This document shows, piece after piece, positions 1-9,870 of a DNA stretch of 64,000 nucleotides. The notes under the pieces are model-generated. The model was not told the DNA's origin, ran no database searches, and saw only the letters and a list, made by a program, of their open reading frames with translations. The position numbers and the translations under genes are program-made. The stretch's first letter is position 1. Every line of letters begins with the position of its first letter. This stretch comes from Typhlomys cinereus (Eukaryota > Chordata > Mammalia > Rodentia > Platacanthomyidae), in the NCBI GenBank assembly GCA_023101885.1, contig JALPQD010000294.1, positions 1,911,501-1,975,500 on the forward strand. The letters are read 5' to 3'.

Positions 1-877
1 CCATAGCTAAATGGTTGGAATCTGTAATTCAGCTTGGTACTTCATGCAGGCACAAGGACCAGCCTTAGAGACAAAAACTATCTTCTGGAAGTATGTCAAT
101 TATCAACTGCTACATAAAAGTTGACTCCAAAACTTAATGGTTTTGAACATGTTTTTTATCATTTCATAAGAGCTGCAGTAAGTGTTAGACTATGACTGAT
201 TCTCTCTCAAAGCTCAGTGAAGAAAGATCTTCCCCTACAACACGTGTATGGTTCCATTGCATTTAGTTCTGTACTAGCTGTTCCATCGAGAACTTCAATT
301 ATGAAGTTATCCAGAATATCTTGCCATATAATCTTTTTCCAAAGCAGCTCACAACATGACTTACTTAGAGCAAGAAAGATGAAACACAGGGCAAAAAGAC
401 ATAGGCGAGAGTCTTTGTAAATCAATCTCAAGTATCTTTGATAACTTAGTCTATTCATAACTAAACCATCACTATGTAATGGAACAAGCCACTACAATCT
501 GGCCCATTCTCAAGGGGTAAAGTACAGAGATGCCTGGCTGCTATATGTAAACAGTTTATCATAGGAGTGGAATTAGTCAATTGTCCTGCATTAAAAACCC
601 ACTAAAATCAATGTTTTTAAAAGAGAAAAATATAAAGTGAATTTGTTAAATTAGTAACAATGGCAGTTTGTTTTGTCTCATGACTGCATGATCTCTTTGG
701 GTCCCTCTACATTTCCAGATTATTCTGCTCTTTTCAGTCACTAAGTTGTTTTTATTTACTAATAGTCTTGTCTGCGGTTCATTCAGGCTTCTATTTTGGA
801 TGCCACAAATTCCATTTACCTTGTAAATCCATACTGATTCTTTCTGTTATTCTTGATCTAGGAGTTTATATCAATGG
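1..877. other. Unassigned AT-rich sequence
   Basis: No gene, RNA or recognisable recent repeat was seen. Two overlapping short ORFs on opposite strands (207-458 minus, 217-420 plus) resemble no family I know and have no supporting context. Old unrecognised repeats may be present. Confidence 0.5.
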
Positions 878-1330
878 CCTACTTTCTATCTTTGGATGGA
901 GTTTAGTTTTTTCCTAAGACTGCCAAAATACCAGAGAGAATAAAGGCATTAAAATTTGGGTACTTGTTTCTGTTCTCATCTCTCAACTGAAGGTCACAGC
1001 TCAGGCTGTGTCTCTCCCCACATGAGTTCTGTCACTGCCCTTCTATTGATGTACTGACTAGATATGGGATTACATAATTTTTTCTGATTCCCAGTCCCTA
1101 CTCATTATTTTGCAAACAACCCATTTTTCAAACTGTTGTCAAGCATCAGTGAGACCATGAAATGCCATGTTTTCTCAAAGAGTGGTTGAGTCATGTCCCC
1201 CAATACTCTTCCCCTTCCTAGTATTAATGTTACAAAACTACTTTCCTCTCCTAACCAAATCAATCTCTCCATATTACTTTCAAAGAGAAGTATCTGAAGA
1301 AAGTCTTTGATTGTTTGTACCACTTTCAGG
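878..1330. repeat. Copy A of a ~450 bp direct repeat
   Basis: This segment aligns by eye along its whole length with 4215-4672 in the same orientation. Both contain a stretch about L-shaped landmarks such as 'aatctctccatatt' and 'actcattatt' in the same order. It diverges enough to be an old duplication or two members of an interspersed family. The family is not recognised. Confidence 0.7.
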
Positions 1331-1484
1331 TCAAAGTTGATCACCAGTTTATTTAACTATGGGGAGTTAAAGATGACATGGGGACAAGAAGCTTGAGAAG
1401 TATATGTTGCCTTAATAATGCATAGGTGCTAGCACAGACATCCATCACTATTTTAGGTGTTGTTGGCAGGACTGTAAAATTTCC

Positions 1485-1615
1485 CACTATGTTTTTGAGA
1501 CATTGTCTTGCTCTGCAGCCGAGGCTAGTCTGGAAATGTTCTAGGTTGGCCTGAGAATCACAATTCTCCTCCCTCAACCTCCTAAATGCCAGGAGTACAG
1601 GCGTATATCATCACC
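1485..1615 (-). repeat. B1-like (7SL-derived) SINE, diverged
   Basis: The plus strand reads as the reverse complement of a B1: a 'tttttgagaca' start, then a stretch like 'gttggcctgagaatcac', then 'ctcaacctcctaaatgccaggag' in broken form, then 'tacaggcgtat'. The order matches B1/Alu-type elements. It is old and lacks clear target duplications. Confidence 0.6.
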
Positions 1616-1643
1616 ACATAATCCATAAAATATCCTTCATGTG

Positions 1644-2072
1644 TGTTATAGTTAGATATAGGTGTCAACTTGATGGTTGAGAGTTTGAGCTTTGGGCACA
1701 CTTGTAGAGAATTGGTAGTTGAGTCGAGCCCAGAGTGAACCTGCATGAGATTGTCTAGTAGATGGGGGAAAGCCCAACCTATGGGTGAGTCATTCTAGTT
1801 CCTAGGCAGTTGAATAAAATGGAGGGAGCTTCTTGAAAAGAGGGGCATTTTAGACAAACCAGCTAGACACGTTGGTCTGGTAAATAAGGATTGTCTGTCT
1901 TGCAGCTGTTACTCGGATCTGGTGCAGCCAGCTTCCTCGGTCCTTTGATGATGGTGCATACTCTCCTACAAACTGGACTAAGAACTCTAACCAGATTATT
2001 GTAAGAGAATAAACCCCTGTTCCCTTAAGCAGTTTTGTCATGATTTTATCAGCAGCATTTAGGCTAAGTGCA
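1644..2072 (+). repeat. 5' LTR of compact ERVL-type provirus
   Basis: About 429 bp, beginning TG and ending CA. It has the 'gtcaacttgatggttgag' opening typical of ERVL-class LTRs. Near the 3' end an AATAAA (in 'gagaataaacccc', about 2008) could act as the polyadenylation signal. It pairs with the LTR at 3187-3609 and resembles the solo copy at 14749-15149. Confidence 0.85.
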
Positions 2073-2080
2073 CCAGTATT

Positions 2081-2098
2081 TGGTACCAGAGAATTGGG
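2081..2098 (+). promoter_or_regulatory. Primer-binding site, tRNA-Leu type
   Basis: TGGTACCAGAGAATTGGG lies eight bases after the LTR end. This position and the TGGTACCAG start match the Leu-tRNA primer site that gives ERVL its name. It fixes the element's orientation as plus. Confidence 0.75.
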
Positions 2099-3186
2099 GT
2101 GTTGCTGATAAATCTGGCTGTTTGGATTTTGTGGATTGAAAACAGTTTTGTTGGAGAAAGTTTAAATGTTTGAAGATTATAGGATTATGGATTGCAAGCA
2201 TCATTCTGTAGAGTTTAATGGCCTATTTGGAGAATATAAATGCTGAAAGAATTGTAGATTGTTTGGGCCAAGTTTGTGATGAAGGGAACAAGGACTGTGG
2301 AAAAGTTGAATTTAAAGATGATGGACTGGTTTACTTAATAGAGGAGAGCTGTGTTGGTAGCCTTGAAGTTTTTATGTGGACAGGGCAGACAGAAGATCAG
2401 CTGCAGCTATTGAAGTAGTGAATGTCATTGAAGGAACACTTGGTGCTTTGCTCTGGGACAGTAGAAGAAAGAAAAATCACTCTATTGGGATTCTGCACAG
2501 CATAGAAATTCTTCTGAGAGTCAGCATGGTGAAGCTGAATAAGCTATGGTTCCAGGGAGCCAATCTCCACCTGGAGGTTTTGGCAGAACTTGGCAAAGTC
2601 ATCCACTTACTGGATGCAAGAGAGAGGAAATCATGGATTCCTCCTCCAAGGTTTCAAAGAATGGCAGGAACCTAGACAGTATGTGGCAGAAAGCCTACAA
2701 GAAGCCCATGAAGGGCATTTTGTGCTGTGGAGTTGAAGCCTGGTTTGCCATTAAGAAGTGAAAATGTTAGAGATGCCAGAGCCAACATGTAATATCTACC
2801 AAGGAAAGTTGTATCCATGGGATGTGTGCTGAGAATGGCTGTGAGTGGAGATTCAACCTGGTCCACAGAAATGCTGTTTATGTAACTTAGAGCTGTGAAC
2901 AGCTAATTTCCCAGAATCTTTGAGCCACCATGTCTATGTGATGGAGCAACAGAAGAAGGACATTGAACTATAGGATGAGGTATTTGGCTGACTGGACTTT
3001 ATACTTAGCTTGGTATTTTCTTATTTTGTCATAATAGTTCCATTTTAATGTTTTATCTGTGCTGAAGTATTTAACTTGATTTGATAGGATCTTTTGGTTA
3101 TAAGATTTGGGACTTTTAAATGTATATTATAAGATAAATTTAACACCTTTAGGAACAAGTTGAATGTTACAGTTTAAAAGTGATCA
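2099..3186 (+). pseudogene. Internal region of compact provirus, no intact retroviral gene
   Basis: About 1.1 kb between primer-binding site and 3' LTR. The plus-strand ORFs are 66, 99 and 71 codons and overlap in different frames. No protease DTG, reverse transcriptase or integrase signature is visible. The segment 3039-3072 nearly matches 53876-53911 of the large provirus, so this end descends from an ERVL internal region. The 5' part could be a gag leader remnant or captured sequence. Confidence 0.55.
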
Positions 3187-3609
3187 TGTTATTGTGTCAA
3201 CCATGACAAGACATGGTTGAGGATTTGAGCTCTAAGACATTTGTAGAGAATTAACAGTTGAGTTAAATGCAGAGAGGACCTGCGGGAGACTGTCTAGTGG
3301 GTGGAAAAAGCCCAACCTATGGAAAAAAGCCCTAGTGCCCAGGAAGGTGAATAAAACAGAGGGAGCTGTTTGCAAATGGGGGCATGCTTGTGTATTCTTG
3401 GTATACATACTGGTCTGCAAGTAATGATTGTCCCTCTCTCAGCTATTACATGGACATGGTGCAGACAATTTCCTCAACCCATTGGTGATAGTTCATCCTG
3501 CAAACTGAACTAAGAGCTGTGACTGGACTATTTTAAGAGAATAAACCCCTTATTCCTTTAAGCAGTTTGGTTGTGATTTTTATCAACAACATGCAGGCCA
3601 ACTGCAACA
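3187..3609 (+). repeat. 3' LTR of compact ERVL-type provirus
   Basis: About 423 bp, starting TGTTAT and ending 'ctgcaaca'. It aligns over its length with 1644-2072 but with many substitutions, so the insertion is old. An AATAAA sits near 3539. The target duplication ATGTG follows directly. Confidence 0.85.
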
Positions 3610-4140
3610 ATGTGGAAATCATATTATACTGCAATCCTTCTTTAATCCTAGTGACACAGTATCCTCTGTCTATACTACAGGCTTGAAAATACCTGTCCCA
3701 CACAGCCCTTTCACATCTTCTGAGCCTCTGGTTTCTCACCAGGAGTCAAGGAAAGAATCCATGCAGCTGTTTTTTTCTAAATATAGTGAAGAATATGGAT
3801 AACTGATGGGGATGTACTTTGCCTAGAATTACACAAATATCAAATGCATTTTTATCAAGACCAGGTGAACTTATTGTTAGTATGTCCTATTGCAATCTTC
3901 CCTCGTATTCTCCATATTGATTTTCCCTTTCTGAAAAAAGGATTGGTGTTTGTTTCTTCCAGGATTTTTGTATGTCAGTGTGAGGTAATACCCAAATCAT
4001 GAGTAGATGATGTAACATTGCTACTAATTGAAGGGTAGAGAGATTTTACTGGGTTTTTAATGTAGCAGCATGCAAATGAATAACCTGCATGTGTTTGAAT
4101 ATGCTTTTGCCAGATATGAACAGGACAGACTATCTCTTTG

Positions 4141-5165
4141 CTATAGTCTAAATGTTTGTGTCCATTCAAAATTGCTGTTTGGAAACCTAGTCATTAATGT
4201 GATAATATTCAAGATCTGCTTTCTACTTTTGAATGAAGTTTAGTTATTTTTTTCATGAGACTGGCAAAACATCAGAGTGAATAAAGATAGTAATATCTGG
4301 GTACTTATTTCTTATTCCTGTTCTGGTCCTTTAACTGAAGATCACAGTTCAGGATTCTATGTGCCTCCCCACATTAATCTTCAAAGGTTCTAGTGTAGAC
4401 CTGCGATTTCTTTTGGCTTCCAGCCTCCACTCATTATTCTGCAAATAACTTATTTTCCAAAGTAGCTATCAAATATCAGTTTGACCATGCCATATCATCT
4501 GTTTTCCTCAAAGAGCATGAGTTATTCTCTTTGCCACTCTCCCTACCCCCACCTCCCTACTAGTCTTAACATTACTAAACTATTTTCTTCTCCTAAGCAA
4601 ATAAATCTCTCCATATTGTTTTCAAAGAGAGGATCTGAGGAAAGTCTATGACTGTTAGTACCTGACTTGATCTTGGACTTCCTACTCAGTTGTAGAGATT
4701 GAATATCCATGTGTAGTCTCAGCAGGCCCCGGTATGATGTACGGTGTATTCAGGAAAACTGTAAGGATTCAACTGACTTTATTTAGATTTCAAAGCCTGC
4801 TTCGATGATATGTAAAGTCTAGGAAAAACATTGCCAGGAGAGTGGAACCTCTGCAGAGAGTCCCTACCAGGGCCTAGGAGATCAATGAAAGTGAAATGAT
4901 CATAGACCAGCAAAACTACCAGAGTATGATTCATTTGCAGGGTGTGTGAGGAGAACTTTAAGCATGCAACTCAGGCATGGCACCATTCATATGGACCTGC
5001 TGCAAAGGCTAATGAGATGAGGTCACCCAGTGCTCTAAGGGCAGTGCCTTTGCCTCATGAGTCTTGATGGTAGGAGTGGTACCTCTCTAAAATGGTGGGA
5101 AGTAACTTTCTGTCATTTATAAGCCACCCAGTTTAAGGAATTTTTGCTATAATAGCTTAAATGAC
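4141..5165 (+). repeat. MLT1-like (MaLR) LTR pieces, interrupted
   Basis: 4141-4205 resembles the start of an MLT1-type LTR ('gtctaaatgtttgtgtcc'). Copy B of the 450 bp repeat follows, then 'cttgatcttggacttcc' (about 4669-4685), an MLT1 3' motif. 4990-5165 looks like a second MLT1 3' end, with 'tttataagccacccag' followed by a decayed terminal part. The boundaries are approximate. Confidence 0.55.
4215..4672. repeat. Copy B of the ~450 bp direct repeat
   Basis: Same orientation and order of landmarks as 878-1330. It sits inside MLT1-like sequence, while copy A lies upstream of the compact provirus, so the two copies bracket that provirus at a spacing of ~3.3 kb. Confidence 0.7.
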
Positions 5166-5364
5166 CAAATTACTGCTTGGCCTTGTGAATTGATGGAGGA
5201 TGTTTGGAACCAGCTATTCTGAGAGCTCAGGATGGGATGGAAGATGCACTTTCTAATACTTTTATCTAATCACCTTTCCTAACTCCCTGAATTGGCTGTT
5301 ATTTCTCTTCCTTGTTTCTCTCATTGTACCAAGCATTCTCCCTGGTACAGCATGTGTTGTTCTA

Positions 5365-5835
5365 TACTTTTTTTAAACAAAAATGTTTTTTGATATACTA
5401 ATAATACAGGAATTTTCTGTCTAGTTGTATCTCCTTTTCTACTCCCACCACCATTCCTATATCCTATTCCTTAATCTCCCTGCCCTTAACCATTTCCCTT
5501 CATTATTATTCTTTCTATGTTACCACTGATGACCTTTTATGTCTTCTCCTTCAAGATCTTCACCCAAACTCTCCCACCTGATCCCCTCACCTCTCGTGTG
5601 GCCTTTCAAATTTTTGGGCTGTTATAGGAATTTGAAATTAAGTATATGAATCAGAAGGTTCAATGCTAGCATCTGTATATAAGAGAGAACATGTAGTATT
5701 TGTCTTTCTGTGCCTGATATTCTCAGGATAGTGAAAAATTTGTTCACAAACAGGTCTGGGTTTCCATAGGTATGTAGGCTGGATTTTCATACCGTTTAGA
5801 TGATAGAAGAAAACCTCCAATAAGACAGATAAATT
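5365..5835 (-). mobile_element. Diverged L1 fragment (3' part)
   Basis: The plus strand carries the antisense of a familiar L1 3' region ('agagaacatgtagtatttgt', then 'ctttctgtgcctga'), preceded by a pyrimidine-rich stretch equivalent to the L1 3' UTR purine tract. The ORF at 5638-5820 is part of this repeat. 5'-truncated and old. Confidence 0.6.
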
Positions 5836-6430
5836 TGGGAGATCTCATCAAAGCACTAAACTGAGAAAAACATGGTGCCATGGATTTACTAAAAGAAATA
5901 TAAGGTGCAATTGAAAACACATGAATGTAATTTTGTCACTAAGAAGGATGGAATTTGGGGACAGAGCAATGCTTCTCTAAGAGCACATAATACTTCAAGA
6001 TGGAAAAGAAGAATGACTGGTTCAGAAGCTGGCTATAGTTCAGTAGTAGGGCACTTGCCTGGCATGTGTGAGGCCCTTGGTTTTAGTCCCTCTTATACTA
6101 CAAAAACGAGAAGAAAAATATGTTAAAGAAGGATGAGAAGGACTTGAAGAGTTTGGACTCTGGAGTGACCAGAACTATAGAGATGTTCCAGATAATGTTG
6201 GGTTTTTCCTGTGGCTCATCTGAATGCTATGGACAAGAAAAAGAGGTGGAAAACCCAATTAAGGTCCAAAGAGAAATAATAAACACAGGTTTAGTGATCA
6301 TGTGGGTCTGCAGTGAAAATCTGGAGACTTCAGGATTTCAAATATAATTTCTCTTCAAGTGATGTGTTAAATATTGACGCTTATGGGGCATCAGTGGAGA
6401 ATATAAGAATAAAATAAATAAAATAAAATA
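5836..6430. other. Unassigned sequence with one ID-like SINE
   Basis: Apart from the ID-like element at 6028-6105 nothing is recognised. The ORFs at 5905-6126 and 6120-6347 include repeat sequence and look like chance ORFs. Confidence 0.4.
6028..6105 (+). repeat. ID-like SINE (tRNA-derived)
   Basis: 'ctggctatagttcagtagta' followed by 'gcacttgcctggcatgtgtg' and 'aggcccttggtttta' matches the tRNA-like body of rodent ID elements, including decayed A and B box regions. A short A-rich tail follows. Confidence 0.7.
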
Positions 6431-6640
6431 AGGTAGGAGCTTCTTTACTGGATGGTTTGTCCACTGGTAGGTTGTCTGTGCCCCAACAGATGTCCAGACA
6501 ATTCAGGCATCCTGGATGGGGCCTAATGAATCCACACATGCAGGAGGATGTAGGAATGGGAGGCTGAATGTATGGAAAGGAGAATGTATGGGGTGGGATA
6601 GGAGAGTTGGGTAAATAAATAAATAAATAAATAAAATATT
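6431..6640 (+). repeat. Tail-like repeat copy 1, ending in (TAAA)n
   Basis: The first ~185 bp match 7581-7773 with about six substitutions. It also lacks 7 bp (gccaatt) at a place where copy 2 has two AATT motifs, as expected for a deletion between short direct repeats. It is preceded by an A-rich run and followed by a TAAA run, as in an L1 3' end or retroposed copy. L1 3' UTR origin is my inference. Confidence 0.65.
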
Positions 6641-7580
6641 GTTAAAGCAATGGAAGGTTCTACAAAGGTGATACACAGTTAAAATGGTGATGCTAGTCAA
6701 AATTATGGAAGAGTTGTATACTAGAGACAAGGAGAAAGTAACCTTTGCTTGTCTCCATTCCTGTTTTCCTACTTGAATTAAGCATATTAGTCTTCCCATT
6801 CTCTTTTTGGAAGAGGGAAGTATGAGCTTCCTTTGGAGTTTTACAAATTTGAACTTTCAGGGGTATTCTACAATTTTAAAAAAAGAAAAATTTGAGGACT
6901 TTAGTAGGAAATTAGAAATTATAAAAAAAATCAAATGAAATAATAGGAATACAAAATGAATATCTTAAGAAACCAAATATCTGAAGTTACTAATTTCACA
7001 GATGGAAGCAGGTAAAATGATAGGTAGCAAGACTTGTGAGCTGGTATAAGTCATAAGAAAATAAACAAATGAAAGTATAAACACTAAAGAGTCAGAAATG
7101 AAAGAAAAAGCACAAAGGGCCTCTCTGAATTGTGATTGGCATATACAAAATAGAGTAAAATGGCAATAAAAACAGGAATGGTAAAGAATCCTCTAAAACT
7201 GTTGAGAGGATTCAATTTCAGACCTAAGGAGTTTAGCAGATTCTGAACAGTATTAAAAGAACTGAATAAATAAACCTGTATACATCATTGTCAAGTTTCT
7301 TAAAATTCAACAAAGGAAACATTTATCTTGAAAGAACCAACCTAAGAAAAAAAAGTTGATTTCTCCATAGAGACAGTGAGGTCTAGGGGATGCTGGGAGA
7401 GGAATCCACTTTACTACGGCAGCAAATGTCTGCTCTAAGGTATAATGATTACATATTGATGCAATGATACAATAGACCTCTATGATAGCTGCTTATCAAC
7501 ATTTAGCCATAGGGAAGGGGGGAATTCCAGGAGATACGACCCTATCTTAAGAGACTTTTTGGGACTGATATCTCACAGGA
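6641..7580. other. A-rich sequence, possibly old L1-derived
   Basis: The plus strand is strongly A-rich with poor coding potential. It lies between the two near-identical repeat copies. It could be decayed L1 coding sequence, but no L1 motif is clear. Confidence 0.3.
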
Positions 7581-7860
7581 AGGTAGGAGCTTCTTTACTG
7601 GATGGTTTGTCCACTGGTAGGTTGTCTGTGCCCCAGCAGATGTCCAGACAATTGCCAATTCAGGCATCCTGGATGGGGCCTAATGAATCCACACATGCAG
7701 GAGGATGTAGGAATGGGAAGCTGAATGTCTGGAAAGAAGAACGTATGGGGTGGGATAGGAGAGTTGGGTAAAATTTGATAACAGAGGGTAAAGATACATA
7801 AATTCATTGTATTTTTTATAGGAATACTTTAAAAAGAAAGAATGTGAATCTAGGAGTCTA
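7581..7860 (+). repeat. Tail-like repeat copy 2
   Basis: ~97% identical by eye to copy 1 over ~190 bp. It then continues through 'agggtaaagatacata', unlike copy 1, which ends in TAAA repeats. That continuation is matched loosely by the third, older copy at 9640-9870, so copies 2 and 3 preserve the longer form. Probably an L1 3' UTR. Confidence 0.6.
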
Positions 7861-8239
7861 TGCATAGGAAAAATAATATTAGAAATAATGCAAACACATT
7901 TTCAGACAAAGCAAAACTGAGATATATCTAGCAAGAATTAATAAAAGTAATATTAAGGAGATCCCTTCTAGCAGAAAGAAAAGGATCCTAGAAGGAAAGA
8001 TAAGAACACAGAAAGAAATGGAAAAGCAATAGAAAGGGATAGATAAATGTGAGTAACAAGCAAAGAACTATTGACTGGACAAAACAGCAATACAACATCT
8101 AATACCCAGGAGATTAAAAATACACAGCAGCAATGTACAAAAGGTGTTGGGAGAAGTTATTGAAGTCTAAGTGCTTAGAGGAACTTTGAAGTCATGAAGC
8201 TAAATAGAGTTACTGAAGGCTGCCCAAAAGCAGTCATCC
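7861..8239. other. Unassigned A-rich sequence
   Basis: Purine- and A-rich with no clear gene or repeat family. Possibly continues old L1-like material. Confidence 0.3.
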
Positions 8240-8292
8240 GCTATGGGCTAAACGTTTATGTTTCCACCCGATTCAATTCTATGCTGAACCCT

Positions 8293-8636
8293 GTGGCAGT
8301 CAGTTTTAGTTTTACATGTCAACTGGACAGTTGAGAAATGAGCTCTTGGGCACACCTGTGAGAATTAATTAAAGCAAGCCTCTGAGCAAGCCACATCTGA
8401 GACAGTCCATATGAGTGGGATCATTCCTTGGGCATAAGGATAAGAGAGAGAGGTTTGATTGGAACTTGGCAGTTTGGTAAGCTAGAAAGTATGCCTTTCT
8501 CAGCTGTTTGCATGGATATGATATGGCTAGTTCCCTGATGCAGTTATCACTATCTTGCCTTATAGGACTATGAAATGAAACCATGAACATAAATAACTAT
8601 CTTATTCTTACTTGTAGTTTGCTTGTAGGTTGCTGA
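8293..8636 (+). repeat. ERVL-type LTR, plus orientation (left arm of inverted pair)
   Basis: It opens with 'catgtcaactggacagttga', followed by the 'gggcacacctgtga' block seen in the ERVL-type LTRs of this window. It contains 'ccttgggcataagg', which is shared with the reverse complement of the neighbouring LTR. It ends near 'gttgctgataagttcatgac', where the opposite LTR begins. Confidence 0.65.
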
Positions 8637-9095
8637 TAAGTTCATGACCAAAGAGCTTAGGAGTATAAGGAGGTTTTATTTTTTCTTAGGATTCTGGTTT
8701 CAGTTCTTAGTCTAGCTTGGCAAGAGAGCTCTTACCAATATCAGGAGCCTTTAGAACTGGCCACTTCCTATCCATGGGGACTGTTAAGAGAGAGGCATTC
8801 CTTACTTGTCAGACAGCAAAACTACCAGAGTATGCTGAAGAATGTCAAGTTACTGAACTAGTTTTCCCCACCTTATGCCCAAAGAATAATCCTACCCACT
8901 ATGGGCTGGGTCTTCCCCCCTCAAGCATTCTCCAGTAGGCTTCTTCAAGGGCTTGTCTTAATTCCCAACTCTTCATAAATGTGGCCAGAGCAAAGTCATC
9001 AGTTGCCAAGTTAGCACCTATATATCTAACTAGCACATTCCCCTAACTTATTTGGTCATATATTTATCACAATAGCATTGATGTAAAACTAAGAC
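8637..9095 (-). repeat. ERVL-type LTR, minus orientation (right arm of inverted pair)
   Basis: Its reverse complement contains 'tctttgggcataaggtg' and ends 'cttagg..ctcctaagctctttggtcatgaact' in broken form, matching the left arm and the other minus-strand LTR at 11498-11935. The two abut with little or no spacer. The 73-codon ORF at 8717-8938 is LTR sequence, not a gene. Confidence 0.65.
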
Positions 9096-9639
9096 AATTT
9101 GAGATTGTCATAGCAAAGTGTTGCTGTGGAATTAAAACAAAGCTTAAATCCAAGGTGATGCCATTTGGAAGTGGGGCACTTGAGAGGTGATTAGGTCATG
9201 GGTGGACCCCTCATACAACTGTAGAACCACAGGACTAGTGACCTTATGAGAAGAGAGGTGAGAGAGACAAACTTTCTCTTGACCACTGAACAGCAAAGAG
9301 AAAGCTCCTGTGAACTGGGATGTGAACCCTCACCACACCACGTACTGGATGTGCTGTGTTACCTTTAACTTCCCAGTGTCTGTAACTGTCTGTGATCTAT
9401 GAAAACCAGCTTTTGGCATTCTGTTTGGGGAGCCTGAGTGAATAAGATACTTACTCTACATGACAGTCACTCTTGTTTCTCAGCAGGAAAATTCTTAAAG
9501 AATCTCTTAAGAATGAAGTAAGTCAAATCAAAATGAGAGGAAAAAAAAGAGAAAACAAAGAATTTATTTTGCCTAAAGGCTACCAAAACCTGTGAGACAT
9601 GCTACAATCAATAAATGAGTTCTAAATGAGGGTTATTAA

Positions 9640-9870
9640 AATAGATGAGATCGGTAAGTCACCAGTGCCCCAGCAAGTACTCAGACACTTGCCAGTACAG
9701 AAATCCCAGATGAAACCTGATGGATCACATATGCAGAAACATATGAAAGTAAAAGAGAGACTGGCTGGAAAGGAGAAAGTATGAATCAGGACAGAAGGGG
9801 ATGAGAATAGGTAGTAACGAGTGAAGACACATAAAGCCATTAGATTTATGTATGAAAGTATCAACGAATA
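9640..9870 (+). repeat. Tail-like repeat copy 3, diverged
   Basis: 'agtgccccagcaagtactcagacacttgcc' in broken form and the later 'gaaagtatga..ggacagaagggga' follow the same order as copies 1 and 2, with many more changes. An older member of the same presumed L1 3' UTR family. Confidence 0.5.

Larger units (their letters stand above)
1639..3614 (+). mobile_element. Compact non-autonomous ERVL-type provirus
   Basis: The structure is LTR, primer-binding site, ~1.1 kb internal region, LTR. The flanks carry a perfect 5 bp target duplication ATGTG (1639-1643 and 3610-3614), the size expected for ERVL-class integration. Both LTRs begin TGTTAT and end in CA. The internal part is far too short for gag-pol. 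It holds only short unrelated ORFs (2218-2418, 2376-2675, 2546-2761) with no retroviral motif that I can see. The ~200 bp before the 3' LTR resembles the same place in the large ERVL provirus at 53.8-54.05 kb. I infer a deletion derivative or a non-autonomous relative mobilised by an ERVL. Confidence 0.85.
8240..9455 (+). repeat. MLT1-type MaLR LTR split by later LTR insertions
   Basis: The 5' part (about 8240-8290, 'gctaaacgtttatgtttcc') and the 3' part (about 9125-9455, with 'gaggtgattaggtcatg') fit one MLT1/MST-like LTR. The ~830 bp between them is a pair of ERVL-type LTRs in opposite orientation. The MLT1 is therefore the older element. Confidence 0.65.
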
